A stretch of DNA of 64,000 nucleotides, from the NCBI GenBank assembly GCA_029245795.1, contig JAQWOP010000010.1, positions 1 to 64,000 of the forward strand, in the 5' to 3' direction. The DNA is from Hyphomicrobiales bacterium (GTDB lineage: Bacteria; Pseudomonadota; Alphaproteobacteria; Rhizobiales; TMED25). Position numbers and translations under genes: made by a program. Numbering within the stretch: position 1 is the stretch's first letter; every line of letters begins with the position of its first letter. The notes under the pieces were generated by a model that was not told where the DNA came from, did not search any database, and saw nothing but the letters and a program-made list of their open reading frames with translations. Of this stretch, positions 45,284 to 54,825 are shown one piece after another.

Positions 45284-46576
45284 ATGACAGACATTTCAAA
45301 AGATATTATTGCTAACAAAGTGCGTCTTAAAAATCTTAAAGCAAAAAAACCAGCAGAGTTATTATCTTTGGCTGAAGAGCATGAAATTGAGAATGCTAGT
45401 ACGCTAAGAAAGCAAGAACTTCTTTTCGCTATTTTGAAGAGGCTTGCTGAAAAAAATATTATTATAATTGGCGACGGTGTAGTTGAAGTATTACAAGATG
45501 GTTTTGGCTTTATTCGCTCTCCTGACGCAAATTATTTACCTGGTCCCGATGATATATATGTTAGCCCAAGTCAAATAAGAAGGTTTACTCTAAGGACGGG
45601 GGATAGTATTGAGGGTGAAATAAGAAGCCCGAAAGAAGGAGAAAGATATTTTGCTCTATTAAAAGTTAATGCTATTAATTTTGAGGATCCAGATAAAAGT
45701 AGACATAAGATTAATTTCGATAATTTAACACCTCTATATCCTGATGATTCTCTTAGTATGGAGATTCTTGATCCAGCAATTAAGGATAAAAGTGGTAGAA
45801 TAATTGATATTGTTGCTCCACTTGGAAAAGGCCAGCGTGGCTTAATTGTTGCTCCACCTAGAACGGGGAAAACGGTACTTCTACAAAATATCGCTCACTC
45901 AATAACAGCTAATCATCCCGAGTGTTACCTTATTGTATTGCTTATTGATGAAAGACCAGAAGAAGACACAGATATGCAAAGATCTGTAAAAGGAGAAGTA
46001 GTTTCATCCACTTTTGATGAGCCTGCATCACGGCATGTTCAAGTTGCAGAAATGGTTATTGAAAAGGCAAAGAGGCTTGTCGAACACGGAAGAGACGTAG
46101 TTATCCTTCTAGATTCTATTACACGTCTTGGCAGGGCTTATAATACCGTTGTACCATCCTCTGGTAAAGTGTTGACAGGTGGTGTAGATGCAAATGCACT
46201 ACAAAGACCAAAAAGATTTTTCGGAGCTGCAAGAAATATTGAAGAGGGAGGTTCTCTCACAATTATATCTACAGCATTAATAGATACTGGAAGTAGAATG
46301 GACGAAGTTATTTTCGAAGAATTCAAAGGAACAGGTAATTCAGAAATTATTTTAGATAGGAAAGTTTCAGATAAAAGGGTCTTTCCATCTATGGATATTC
46401 TTCGTTCTGGAACACGAAAAGAAGAATTGCTGATTAACGATGGCACACTAAAGAAAATGTTTGTTCTGAGAAGAATTCTAAACCCAATGGGCACAGTGGA
46501 TGCAATGGAGTTCTTGCTCGATAAAATTTCGCAAACAAAAGACAATGAAGAATTCTTCAATTCTATGAATACCTAA
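45284..46576 (+). CDS. rho: Transcription termination factor Rho
   Basis: Rho is the hexameric RNA helicase that ends transcription. The 430-residue protein has an N-terminal Rho_N helical domain ([19 protein letters not shown]), an RNA-binding cold-shock-like domain ([20 protein letters not shown]), Walker A in [15 protein letters not shown], Walker [16 protein letters not shown], the Q-loop region [17 protein letters not shown] and the R-loop segment [17 protein letters not shown]. rho after the haem genes near oriC is usual in alphaproteobacteria. It is convergent with the quinone oxidoreductase gene, three bases apart. Confidence 0.98.
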   Translation: MTDISKDIIANKVRLKNLKAKKPAELLSLAEEHEIENASTLRKQELLFAILKRLAEKNIIIIGDGVVEVLQDGFGFIRSPDANYLPGPDDIYVSPSQIRRFTLRTGDSIEGEIRSPKEGERYFALLKVNAINFEDPDKSRHKINFDNLTPLYPDDSLSMEILDPAIKDKSGRIIDIVAPLGKGQRGLIVAPPRTGKTVLLQNIAHSITANHPECYLIVLLIDERPEEDTDMQRSVKGEVVSSTFDEPASRHVQVAEMVIEKAKRLVEHGRDVVILLDSITRLGRAYNTVVPSSGKVLTGGVDANALQRPKRFFGAARNIEEGGSLTIISTALIDTGSRMDEVIFEEFKGTGNSEIILDRKVSDKRVFPSMDILRSGTRKEELLINDGTLKKMFVLRRILNPMGTVDAMEFLLDKISQTKDNEEFFNSMNT

Positions 46577-46579
46577 TTC

Positions 46580-47551
46580 TTATGGAATTATTATAGTTGC
46601 ACCCATTGTTTCTCTATTCGAGAGAGCATCATGAGCTTTTGCTACGTCAATCAGGTTATATCTTTGTTGAATATCAATTTTTACATTCTTATTTATTAAG
46701 GCTTCAAAAAAACTATTTGATGCAGTGTCTAACTGTTCTCTTGTCTTAACATAGTCAAACAATGTTGGTCTTGTAACAAAGATAGAACCTTTTTTCATTA
46801 AATCTAATATATTGATTGGATCTGGAACTCCAGAAGCATTTCCAAAGGAGACTAACAATCCCCTTCTCTTTAATGAGTCCATCGAATCTTCTATAGTATT
46901 TTTTCCGATTGAATCATAGACCACTGAAACTCCGTCTTTATTTGTGATATTATCAACCTCATCTTTGAAAGAGCTTGTAGTATAGTTTATTACATGATCA
47001 CAGCCATTGGATTTAGCATATTGAAGCTTTTTTTCAGATCCAACTGTTCCAATGACAATTGCACCTAATGCTTTTGCCCAAGATGTTGCAATAGAACCCA
47101 CTCCACCTGCCGCAGCATGAAATAATATTGTATCACCCTTACCTACATTATAAACATCGTGAAGAAGAAAATAAGCCGTTAAACCCTTTAAAAATCCTCC
47201 AGAAATTGTTTCAAATTCTATTTCATTTGGAAGATGTATAAGTAAATTCTCTGGAACTAAATTATGTGTTGAGTATGCCCCAACGGGTCCATTACAATAG
47301 CAAACGCGATCCCCTTCTTTAAAATTTTTGACATTCTCTCCTACAGCTTCTACTATACCCGATGCTTCAAGACCTAATCCCGATGGAAGATTTAAGGGGT
47401 AAAGTCCACTTCTTTGATATATATCAATGAAATTTACGCCAATTGCCATATGTTTAACTAGAACTTGATTGTCATTTGGAGATAAGTCGTCTACTTCATT
47501 AAGCTTCATTTGTTCCGAATTACCGAAATTATTTAGTGTGATTTTTTTCAT
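46580..47551 (-). CDS. NADPH:quinone oxidoreductase (zeta-crystallin type)
   Basis: A 323-residue medium-chain dehydrogenase of the QOR group. The N-terminal GroES-like domain carries GVNFIDIYQRSGLYPLNLPS and GLEASGIVEAVGENV; the Rossmann domain has the nucleotide loop FHAAAGGVGSIATSWAKALG and GCDHVINYT. There are no zinc-binding cysteine or histidine sets, as expected for this group. It probably reduces quinones with NADPH; the natural substrate is unknown. It is the only leftward gene between hemE and parB and is divergent from mnmE. Confidence 0.88.
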   Translation of the reverse strand: MKKITLNNFGNSEQMKLNEVDDLSPNDNQVLVKHMAIGVNFIDIYQRSGLYPLNLPSGLGLEASGIVEAVGENVKNFKEGDRVCYCNGPVGAYSTHNLVPENLLIHLPNEIEFETISGGFLKGLTAYFLLHDVYNVGKGDTILFHAAAGGVGSIATSWAKALGAIVIGTVGSEKKLQYAKSNGCDHVINYTTSSFKDEVDNITNKDGVSVVYDSIGKNTIEDSMDSLKRRGLLVSFGNASGVPDPINILDLMKKGSIFVTRPTLFDYVKTREQLDTASNSFFEALINKNVKIDIQQRYNLIDVAKAHDALSNRETMGATIIIP

Positions 47552-47647
47552 TTAAATACCCCTCTTAAATATTAATTTATATATTAGAATAAATTAGAAG
47601 AGAATATATTTCTGCAAAATAATTAATTGTTTTAAACTAATTAGGTA

Positions 47648-47677
47648 TTGTTGTATTAATAGTAAATAAATTATAAA
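47648..47677 (+). promoter_or_regulatory. Possible promoter for mnmE
   Basis: TTGTTG (47648-47653), an 18-base spacer and TATAAA (47672-47677) lie 16 bases before the mnmE start in the gap between divergent genes. Both hexamers have mismatches and the region is AT-rich. Confidence 0.3.
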
Positions 47678-47692
47678 CACAATATTATTGGT

Positions 47693-49009
47693 ATGTTACA
47701 TATTAATCCTAAAACAATTTTTGCTCTTTCAACGGCTCCTGGAAAAGCAGGTATCTCAGTTATTAGAATTTCTGGATCAAGTGTTAGAAAAGTTTCAGTG
47801 ATATTTAGTATCGAATTACCAAAGCCTCGCCAGGTTAAGTTATGTCAATTAATTCACCCTATAACAAAAGAAGTTATAGATAATTCACTAATAACATTTT
47901 TTCCATCACCTAAAAGTTTTACAGGCGAGGATGTAATTGAAATATCAATACATGGCGGAAAGGCAATACAGGATCTTATCTTTAGAGTTTTATCTGAGCA
48001 AGATGATTTTGTGTATGCTGAAGCAGGTGAATTCACAAAAAGAGCATTCTTAAATGGAAAATTAGATCTTCTTGCTATTGAAGGGCTAGGTGATTTAATT
48101 AACGCTGAAACTGAATTTCAGCGAAAACAAGCTTACGACCAAATGGAAGGAAGTCTATCCTCTCTCTATAATAAATGGATTAGCCAACTAGTAAAAATTC
48201 TCTCTTATATTGAAGCTACCATAGATTTTGTTGAAGAAGAAATACCTGACAATTTAGTGCGGAATCAACTTAAAGATATAAAAAGTACATGTATTGAGAT
48301 AGAAAATCATCTTGATGACTCTAATAAGGGTGAAAGATTAAGGGATGGTTTCAGAATTATAATAGCAGGAGCACCCAATACAGGTAAATCAAGTCTACTT
48401 AATCATCTATCTGATAGAGATATAGCTATAGTTTCTCCTCAGGCAGGAACAACAAGAGATAGCCTGGATGTATATCTAGATATCAATGGATTCCCAGTTA
48501 TAATTACGGATACTGCTGGGATAAGAAAAGCTCGCACAAGCATAGAGGGTATTGGTATAAAAAGATCAGAGAGCAAAATATATGAGGCTGATCTTGTACT
48601 GTGGTTAATGGATTCTAGTAAGAAAAATAACAAATTAATACCCGATAATATTAAAGAAAAATCAATTGCAGTTTGGACAAAGTCGGATATAGCAATAAGC
48701 AAAGAAAAAGATATCCTTATTTCGACAAAACATAATCTTGGATTTGTACAACTTATTGATATAATTGGTAAATATGTAGAAAAAGGATGTAGAACGGAAG
48801 GTTTATTCATTACCAGATCAAGGCATAGAGATGCGCTTGAAAAAACTAGAAAGCATTTACTTAGCATTACCAATGAGAATAATCTAGAAATAGAAGTTAT
48901 GGCTGAAGAATTAAGGTCTGCTGTAAATTCACTTGGCCGAATAACGGGAAATGTTGATGTTGAGGACCTGTTAGAGATAATCTTTGCAGATTTTTGTATT
49001 GGTAAATAA
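47693..49009 (+). CDS. mnmE: tRNA modification GTPase MnmE
   Basis: MnmE works with MnmG to modify uridine 34 of tRNAs that read split codon boxes. The 438-residue protein has the N-terminal folate-binding domain (IFALSTAPGKAGISVIRISG), a helical domain, an inserted GTPase domain with G1 GAPNTGKSSLL, the DTAGIRK switch and a G4-like WTKSD, and the C-terminal cysteine motif CIGK. mnmG follows 37 bases later, so both partners are made together. This mnmE-mnmG-rsmG-parA-parB order is conserved near bacterial origins. Confidence 0.97.
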   Translation: MLHINPKTIFALSTAPGKAGISVIRISGSSVRKVSVIFSIELPKPRQVKLCQLIHPITKEVIDNSLITFFPSPKSFTGEDVIEISIHGGKAIQDLIFRVLSEQDDFVYAEAGEFTKRAFLNGKLDLLAIEGLGDLINAETEFQRKQAYDQMEGSLSSLYNKWISQLVKILSYIEATIDFVEEEIPDNLVRNQLKDIKSTCIEIENHLDDSNKGERLRDGFRIIIAGAPNTGKSSLLNHLSDRDIAIVSPQAGTTRDSLDVYLDINGFPVIITDTAGIRKARTSIEGIGIKRSESKIYEADLVLWLMDSSKKNNKLIPDNIKEKSIAVWTKSDIAISKEKDILISTKHNLGFVQLIDIIGKYVEKGCRTEGLFITRSRHRDALEKTRKHLLSITNENNLEIEVMAEELRSAVNSLGRITGNVDVEDLLEIIFADFCIGK

Positions 49010-49046
49010 TTAAGAATAGAATATATATTCATCATAGGATGAAATT

Positions 49047-50918
49047 ATGAAGTATAATTACGATGTTATTATAATTGGTGGAGGTCATGCTGGATGTGAA
49101 GCAGCCTCAGCGGCAGCAAGGTTTGGTGCTAAATCCTTGCTTATTACTCACAAAATATCAACTATTGGTGAAATGTCATGTAATCCAGCAATTGGAGGTC
49201 TTGGGAAGAGTCACCTAGTGAGAGAAATTGATGCATTAGATGGTCTGATTGGCAAAGCAGCTGATAAATCTGCAATACAATACAGGGTATTAAATAAGAG
49301 GAAGGGTCCTGCAGTTAGGGCTCCCCGTATTCAAGCAGATAGAAAAATATACAAACAGGCTATGCAAGAATTACTTTCTGGCTATAGCTCACTAAGTATA
49401 ATGGATAAAGAATGTATTGGACTTGTAGTAGATAACGGTATGTGCTGCGGGGTAAAGGTTCAGGGAAATGATAATATATATGCAAAAACTGTAGTTATTA
49501 CTACAGGTACTTTCTTAAATGGATTAATCCATATTGGAACTAAGACATATCCTGCTGGTAGAGTTGGAGATAAGCCCTCTCTTCATTTATCAGGAACTTT
49601 TAAAGAATTTAATTTTCAATTGGGTAGGCTAAAAACAGGCACACCACCAAGATTAGATGGCAAAACTATTAATTGGAAAATCCTTGAAGAACAAGAACCA
49701 GATGAAGAACCGACCTACATGTCTTACTTAACAAATTCTGTTCAGCAAGAACAGGTTTCATGTTTCATTACTAGAACGAATAAAAAAACACATGATATTA
49801 TCATGAAAAATATTGATAAAGCACCTCTTTATTCAGGGCAGATTGAATCAACTGGACCAAGGTACTGTCCATCAATTGAAGACAAAGTTGTAAGATTTGG
49901 AGAGAGAAATGGCCACCAAATCTTTTTAGAACCTGAAGGACTTACAACCAATACAATATATCCAAATGGTATATCAACTTCAATTGATGAAAAAATTCAA
50001 CATGAAATAGTACATTCTATTTTGGGTTTAGAGAATGCAATCATTGAAAGACCGGGATATGCAATAGAATACGATTATATTGATCCCCGTGAGCTATTGC
50101 CTACATTGGAAACAAAAAAAATAAAAAATCTGTATTTGGCAGGGCAAATAAATGGCACAACCGGATATGAAGAGGCGGCTGCACAAGGATTTATATCTGG
50201 TTTAAATGCTGCGATGAAATCTTCAACAAGCCAGGAATTCACTTTAGATAGATCTGATGCCTACATAGGGGTTATGATAGATGATTTAATAACAAAAGGT
50301 GTTACTGAACCATATAGAATGTTTACTTCTAGAGCTGAATATAGATTGACTCTTCGTATAGATAATGCAGATCAAAGACTCACACAAAAAGCTATAGATA
50401 ATGGAATAGTAGGGAAAGATAGAATAAAATCTTTTAGCAATAAATCAAAGTTACTAGAAAATGCCAATTCTATAATAAATTCCTTATCAATTTCCCCTAA
50501 TGAAGCAAATAAATTTGGTTTAAAAATTAATCATGATGGTAAAAAAAGATCTGTACTAGACTTGCTATCCTATGTGGAAATTAAAATTACAGATTTGTAT
50601 CAAATATGGCCCCAACTCAAACTCATAGACGAATCAATAATATCACAAATAGAGTCTGATGCTATCTATTCGAAGTATTTAGATCGCCAGAAACTAGAAA
50701 TAATTTCTTTCAAGAAAGATGAGGGATTGCCAATACCTTTCGATATAGAGTACTCGAATATTAAGGGTCTTTCAAATGAAGCTAGAGATAGAATGTTACG
50801 AATAAGACCCACATCAATAGGACAGTTGTCGAGGATGGAGGGAATAGATCCGTCAACTGTATTAAAAATTTTATCTTATATTAAATCATTAAATAAAATT
50901 TCGATTAGGTCAGCGTAA
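49047..50918 (+). CDS. mnmG: tRNA uridine 5-carboxymethylaminomethyl modification enzyme MnmG (GidA)
   Basis: MnmG is the FAD- and NADH-dependent partner of MnmE. The 623-residue protein has the FAD loop [18 protein letters not shown], the substrate segment [20 protein letters not shown], the second glycine pattern [13 protein letters not shown], and [20 protein letters not shown] with GYEEAAAQG near the flavin. The C-terminal helical domain ([19 protein letters not shown]) that binds MnmE and tRNA is complete. rsmG begins 3 bases after the stop. Confidence 0.98.
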   Translation: MKYNYDVIIIGGGHAGCEAASAAARFGAKSLLITHKISTIGEMSCNPAIGGLGKSHLVREIDALDGLIGKAADKSAIQYRVLNKRKGPAVRAPRIQADRKIYKQAMQELLSGYSSLSIMDKECIGLVVDNGMCCGVKVQGNDNIYAKTVVITTGTFLNGLIHIGTKTYPAGRVGDKPSLHLSGTFKEFNFQLGRLKTGTPPRLDGKTINWKILEEQEPDEEPTYMSYLTNSVQQEQVSCFITRTNKKTHDIIMKNIDKAPLYSGQIESTGPRYCPSIEDKVVRFGERNGHQIFLEPEGLTTNTIYPNGISTSIDEKIQHEIVHSILGLENAIIERPGYAIEYDYIDPRELLPTLETKKIKNLYLAGQINGTTGYEEAAAQGFISGLNAAMKSSTSQEFTLDRSDAYIGVMIDDLITKGVTEPYRMFTSRAEYRLTLRIDNADQRLTQKAIDNGIVGKDRIKSFSNKSKLLENANSIINSLSISPNEANKFGLKINHDGKKRSVLDLLSYVEIKITDLYQIWPQLKLIDESIISQIESDAIYSKYLDRQKLEIISFKKDEGLPIPFDIEYSNIKGLSNEARDRMLRIRPTSIGQLSRMEGIDPSTVLKILSYIKSLNKISIRSA

Positions 50919-50921
50919 ATA

Positions 50922-51551
50922 GTGAAAGAAAAAGATTGGACATCGAAAGATATAAGAGAGAAATATAATGTTTCACGTGAAACAATGGAAAAACTCGATT
51001 GCTACGTGACGCATTTACTAGAATGGCAAAATAGGTTTAATTTAATAGGAAATTCTACAGTTGATAATATATGGGGTAGACATGTATTGGACTCATTGCA
51101 GTTAATGACCTACATACCAAAAGATTTTAAAGTATTAATAGATATAGGAACAGGTGCAGGTTTACCTGGTTTTATACTTGCTATATATTTTGCTGAATCT
51201 AATAAAGATATATATCTTGTAGACTCTAGTAAAAAAAAATGCTCATTCCTCAATTTTGTTTCTGTAAAATGTGACACTCCAGTTATTGTGTTACCTGAAC
51301 GTATTGAGAATTTAAGTATAAAAGGAAAAATAAAAGCTGATATAATTACAGCTCGTGCTTTCTCTGGTATTGATAATATACTAAAGCTATCTAAGCCATA
51401 CACTTCTCCTCAAACAAAATATTTGCTACAAAGAGGAGCTAAAGCAAAAACAGAATTGGCCAAATTAAATATTTCATCCCTAATGAATATAGTTTATCAT
51501 AATAGTATCCTTGATAAGGACTCTTATATTATTGATTTTGAGTACAGGTAA
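50922..51551 (+). CDS. rsmG: 16S rRNA (guanine-N7-)-methyltransferase RsmG (GidB)
   Basis: RsmG methylates N7 of G527 in 16S rRNA. The 209-residue protein starts with GTG at 50922. The SAM loop DIGTGAGLPGFILAI and the ITARAFSGIDNILKL segment are typical. The N-terminal residues NVSRET are encoded by the perfect parS sequence at 50969-50984, so this stretch of protein is dictated in part by a DNA-binding site. Its stop overlaps the parA start by one base. Confidence 0.96.
   Translation: MKEKDWTSKDIREKYNVSRETMEKLDCYVTHLLEWQNRFNLIGNSTVDNIWGRHVLDSLQLMTYIPKDFKVLIDIGTGAGLPGFILAIYFAESNKDIYLVDSSKKKCSFLNFVSVKCDTPVIVLPERIENLSIKGKIKADIITARAFSGIDNILKLSKPYTSPQTKYLLQRGAKAKTELAKLNISSLMNIVYHNSILDKDSYIIDFEYR
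50969..50984. other. parS centromere site inside rsmG
   Basis: TGTTTCACGTGAAACA is a perfect 16-bp palindrome, identical to the consensus ParB-binding parS site. It lies at codons 17-21 of rsmG, about 570 bases before parA and 7.6 kb from the probable oriC, matching the usual origin-proximal placement. I did not notice a second perfect copy in the window. Confidence 0.92.
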
Positions 51552-52381
51552 TGTTTGGATTTGGAACTAAAAAAAATAACAGTAAGACAAAAGTCTTAGC
51601 TTTTGCTAATCAAAAAGGTGGTGTTGGAAAAACGACAACAACAATTAACCTAGGTTGTGCAATAGCGGGTACGGGTCAAAAAGTGCTTATTATTGATCTG
51701 GATCCCCAGGGAAATGCTTCAACTGGTTTAGGCGTCAATAAAGAGGATAGAAAGTATTCTATATATGATGTTTTGACCCAAGAAAAGAATATCAATGATA
51801 CAAAATTAAATACGATTGTTAATAATCTTTATCTTGTTCCTTCAACACTTGATCTTTTGGGTCTTGAGTCAATATTGGCCAATGAAAAAGATAAATCTTA
51901 TAAGCTCAAAAGAGCTATTGAATCATTACAAGCTTCTAGTAATAGTTATTATGATTATATCCTTATTGACTGCCCACCATCATTAAACTTATTGACTATA
52001 AACGCCCTTGTTGCTGCTAACTCAATAATTGTACCTTTGCAGTGTGAGTTTTATGCATTGGAAGGACTGGGCCAGCTTCTAGAAACAGTTGAGCATGTGA
52101 AGCAAAATCTTAATAAAGATCTATTAATCCATGGTATTCTTCTAACTATGTTCGATGAAAGAAATAACTTGTCAGGACAGGTAGCAAAAGACGTACGAGA
52201 ATTCATGGGAGATAAGGTATACAAAACAGTCATTCCAAGAAATGTTAGAGTCTCTGAAGCGCCCTCTTATGGCAAACCAGTTATTCTCTATGATCATAAA
52301 TGCCAGGGATCAATAGCATATATGAATCTGGCAACAGAAGTTTTAAGAAAAGATAAAGCAGTATTAAGTAATAGCCCATAA
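51551..52381 (+). CDS. parA: Chromosome partitioning ATPase ParA (Soj)
   Basis: ParA is the deviant Walker-type ATPase that moves ParB-parS complexes of new origins. The 276-residue protein has the deviant Walker A FANQKGGVGKTTTTINLG near 17-34, VLIIDLDPQGNASTGLG, and IDCPPSLNLLTINAL, with no N-terminal DNA-binding extension, as in chromosomal ParA. Its ATG overlaps the rsmG stop by one base (TAATG) and parB follows 16 bases later. Confidence 0.97.
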   Translation: MFGFGTKKNNSKTKVLAFANQKGGVGKTTTTINLGCAIAGTGQKVLIIDLDPQGNASTGLGVNKEDRKYSIYDVLTQEKNINDTKLNTIVNNLYLVPSTLDLLGLESILANEKDKSYKLKRAIESLQASSNSYYDYILIDCPPSLNLLTINALVAANSIIVPLQCEFYALEGLGQLLETVEHVKQNLNKDLLIHGILLTMFDERNNLSGQVAKDVREFMGDKVYKTVIPRNVRVSEAPSYGKPVILYDHKCQGSIAYMNLATEVLRKDKAVLSNSP

Positions 52382-52397
52382 TAGAAAGGTATTTATT

Positions 52398-53279
52398 GTG
52401 TCAGATGAACAACCAAATGTAACTAAATCAAGATTAGGAAGAGGTTTAGCTTCTTTAATCGGAGATGCTCCAAAAGACTTGTCCTCAAATATGGATGATG
52501 CCCCTGTAAATATTAGCACATTGCCAATTGAGCAAATTCAGGCAAATAAACAGAATCCAAGAAGTGTTTTTTCTGAGGATGAATTAGTTGATCTTGCAAA
52601 TTCTATTAAGGAAAAAGGAATTCTTCAACCAATAATTGTAAGACAGAGAGGTAACGAAGAATCGTATGAAGTGATAGCTGGTGAAAGAAGATGGAGAGCC
52701 GCTCAAATTGCACAATTAGACAACGTACCAGTTATTATAAAAAATCTATCTGATGATGATGCTCTTGAAATTGCAATCATAGAAAATGTTCAGAGAAGTA
52801 ATCTGAATCCTATTGATGAGGCCTCAGGTTATAAAAGGTTAATGGATATATATAACTACACGCAGGAGGATCTATCGCAAGTTATAGGTAAAAGTAGAAG
52901 CTATATAGCCAATATATTAAGGCTAGAAAACCTTCCATTGAAAGTACAGGAATATTTATCTTCTGGGAAATTGACAATAGGTCATGCTAGGGCTCTAATT
53001 TTGAGTGAGGATGCAGAAAATTTAGCCAATTTAGTTATTTCAAAAGGGCTAAGTGTTAGACAAACTGAAGAACTTGTAAAAAATTCTAATCTGCCAGCCT
53101 CTAAAATAACTAGTAAAAAGGTTAAAGATTCAAATATAAAAAATCTTGAAAAGCTAATGACTGATAATCTTGGTCTAAAAGTGGAGATTCAAACAAAAGA
53201 TAACAAATCTGGTAAAGTACTAATAAGTTATTTAGATAATAGCCAATTAGATAATATTAAGAAGCGTTTAATAAGTTAA
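52398..53279 (+). CDS. parB: Chromosome partitioning protein ParB (Spo0J)
   Basis: ParB is the CTP-dependent clamp that loads at parS and spreads along DNA. The 293-residue protein starts with GTG at 52398. The N-terminal RLGRGLASLIGD binds ParA; the nuclease-like CTPase domain carries LQPIIVRQRG, GERRWRAAQIA and ENVQRSNLNPIDEASGY; the helix-turn-helix follows (DLSQVIGKSRSYIANILRLENL), and the C-terminal dimer domain ends at KKRLIS. A perfect parS target is present at 50969-50984. It overlaps the convergent holA by four bases. Confidence 0.97.
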   Translation: MSDEQPNVTKSRLGRGLASLIGDAPKDLSSNMDDAPVNISTLPIEQIQANKQNPRSVFSEDELVDLANSIKEKGILQPIIVRQRGNEESYEVIAGERRWRAAQIAQLDNVPVIIKNLSDDDALEIAIIENVQRSNLNPIDEASGYKRLMDIYNYTQEDLSQVIGKSRSYIANILRLENLPLKVQEYLSSGKLTIGHARALILSEDAENLANLVISKGLSVRQTEELVKNSNLPASKITSKKVKDSNIKNLEKLMTDNLGLKVEIQTKDNKSGKVLISYLDNSQLDNIKKRLIS

Positions 53280-54295
53280 CTCTTTATACTTGATATTTTT
53301 ATCAGAGATCTTTCTGTAATTTCTTTTGAAATCTCACTATATGATCTTGTGTCCATAATTGTTTTAGATAATATTTCTAATATTTCTAATAAAGCTTGTC
53401 TACTCCATATATTTAATTGCTTTTGAATTGAGTTGTGCCGTTTAAAAAAGAAACTCGGTTTATAGGTTTCAACAACCTGTTTGGCCGAAGTACTCTCTTT
53501 TTCTTTGATTGCTATCATATCTAATAATTTAATTGTATGATTTGATACTATTTGGAGTATTTGTGGAGGCTGAAATTGATCCAATGTTTTATAATAGGAT
53601 AGACTTATATCACGAGTTTTCTTCTCGAAAATTAAATCTACTAAATCTGTAATTATAATATTAGAGGAGTTAACTACAATATTTTCAACATCTTTTTTTG
53701 TTATGGTACATGTAGAAGACATATTCATGGTTAAGACTTTATCAATTTCTGATAATGTATTCTCGTAATTGTCCCCAAGAGAATAGATTAATAACTCTTT
53801 TGCCTCTCTATCCATCTGCATATCTTTTTCAATTAATTTTTCGTTTAAGAGACTCATAATATCCATAGAGCTGCTACTATAGCAAGGTATAGAAATATAG
53901 TTCTTATTTGTTTCGAAACCTTTCCTAAGGATAGATGTCGGTTTCATTTCATTTGCTGTGATAATTACTAAATTAGAATTATCTTCATTCATTATACACT
54001 CAACTTGGTCTTTCTTAAGGTCTTGTGATAATCGAAGATGGATCACTTTTCTTGTCCCCATGAGACTGTATGTATCTAGTTCATTGATAAGCAGATCTGG
54101 ATCCTCTTTTAATATGTCTGAGTTTAATTTTGAGAGTTGGAAGGGATCAGTTTTATCTGCCACAAAGTAATTTATTAGCGATCTTGCTCTATGTGTGATT
54201 AAACCTAGATCTTGTCCATAAATTAATATTCCCTGGGTATCATCATTGGGGTTTTGAATAAAATTTTCTGCCTGTTTATTCCTTAAAATAACCAA
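53276..54295 (-). CDS. holA: DNA polymerase III delta subunit (clamp loader)
   Basis: HolA opens the beta clamp within the clamp-loader complex. The 339-residue protein is a weakly conserved AAA-like subunit: GILIYGQDLGLITHRARSLI at the start, KLNSDILKEDPDLLINELDTYSLMG split by the expected spacing, and VIHLRLSQDLK. It has no functional P-loop, as is normal for delta. Identification rests partly on its place in the conserved parB-holA-lptE-leuS order. Its first base lies 23 bases after the lptE stop. Confidence 0.88.
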   Translation of the reverse strand: MVILRNKQAENFIQNPNDDTQGILIYGQDLGLITHRARSLINYFVADKTDPFQLSKLNSDILKEDPDLLINELDTYSLMGTRKVIHLRLSQDLKKDQVECIMNEDNSNLVIITANEMKPTSILRKGFETNKNYISIPCYSSSSMDIMSLLNEKLIEKDMQMDREAKELLIYSLGDNYENTLSEIDKVLTMNMSSTCTITKKDVENIVVNSSNIIITDLVDLIFEKKTRDISLSYYKTLDQFQPPQILQIVSNHTIKLLDMIAIKEKESTSAKQVVETYKPSFFFKRHNSIQKQLNIWSRQALLEILEILSKTIMDTRSYSEISKEITERSLIKISSIKS

Positions 54296-54318
54296 TTTGA
54301 TTTCCTCTTTTGGATATA

Positions 54319-54825
54319 TCAGTCCATTAATTTCAAATAATTAAGAGATAGTTGATTGGCGATGATACTTCCTGTTTCTTTTGCTATTAAATCAAATGTT
54401 TTTATTTCAGCTCTTGAGTTATTGTATTCTGACGTTGATAAAGTATATGTATTAAAAACATTTGTAGAGTTCGAATAAACTAATTCTTTGTAGTCAGTAA
54501 CTCTAAATATTGAGTAATCAACTTTAAATTCAATCTGCATTCTTTTAGCTTCGCCAACTGAGTCAACTAGTAGAGGATTTTTATTTATTGATACTTTAAA
54601 AATTAGTTGAAGTGGATTATTCTGATTTCCAGCATTCTCAAAATATTTTATTAATTCATTTCTAACTATTTGATGATTTCGATCAATTGCTTCATCAATA
54701 TAGATATTATTCATTACATACTTTGAATTGCTATTTTCTCCATACATTGGATTAAAAGAGCAAGCTGAAAGCATGGGTAATATTAGTAAACTTAGTAAAA
54801 TATATTTTAATTTATATAACAACAT
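54319..54825 (-). CDS. lptE: LPS-assembly lipoprotein LptE
   Basis: LptE plugs the LptD barrel that inserts lipopolysaccharide in the outer membrane. The 168-residue protein has a lipoprotein signal ([15 protein letters not shown], lipobox LSAC) followed by [10 protein letters not shown]. The rest is weakly conserved, with [22 protein letters not shown] family features. Its position between leuS and holA is the main support. It overlaps the leuS 3' end by 14 bases. It indicates a Gram-negative outer membrane with LPS, consistent with the porins downstream. Confidence 0.85.
   Translation of the reverse strand: MLLYKLKYILLSLLILPMLSACSFNPMYGENSNSKYVMNNIYIDEAIDRNHQIVRNELIKYFENAGNQNNPLQLIFKVSINKNPLLVDSVGEAKRMQIEFKVDYSIFRVTDYKELVYSNSTNVFNTYTLSTSEYNNSRAEIKTFDLIAKETGSIIANQLSLNYLKLMD

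Noticed and set aside
48439..49035. 198-codon open frame on the minus strand
   Set aside because: It is antisense to the GTPase and C-terminal parts of mnmE, which are complete and conserved; its translation looks like a low-information Ser/Ile/Leu-rich shadow.
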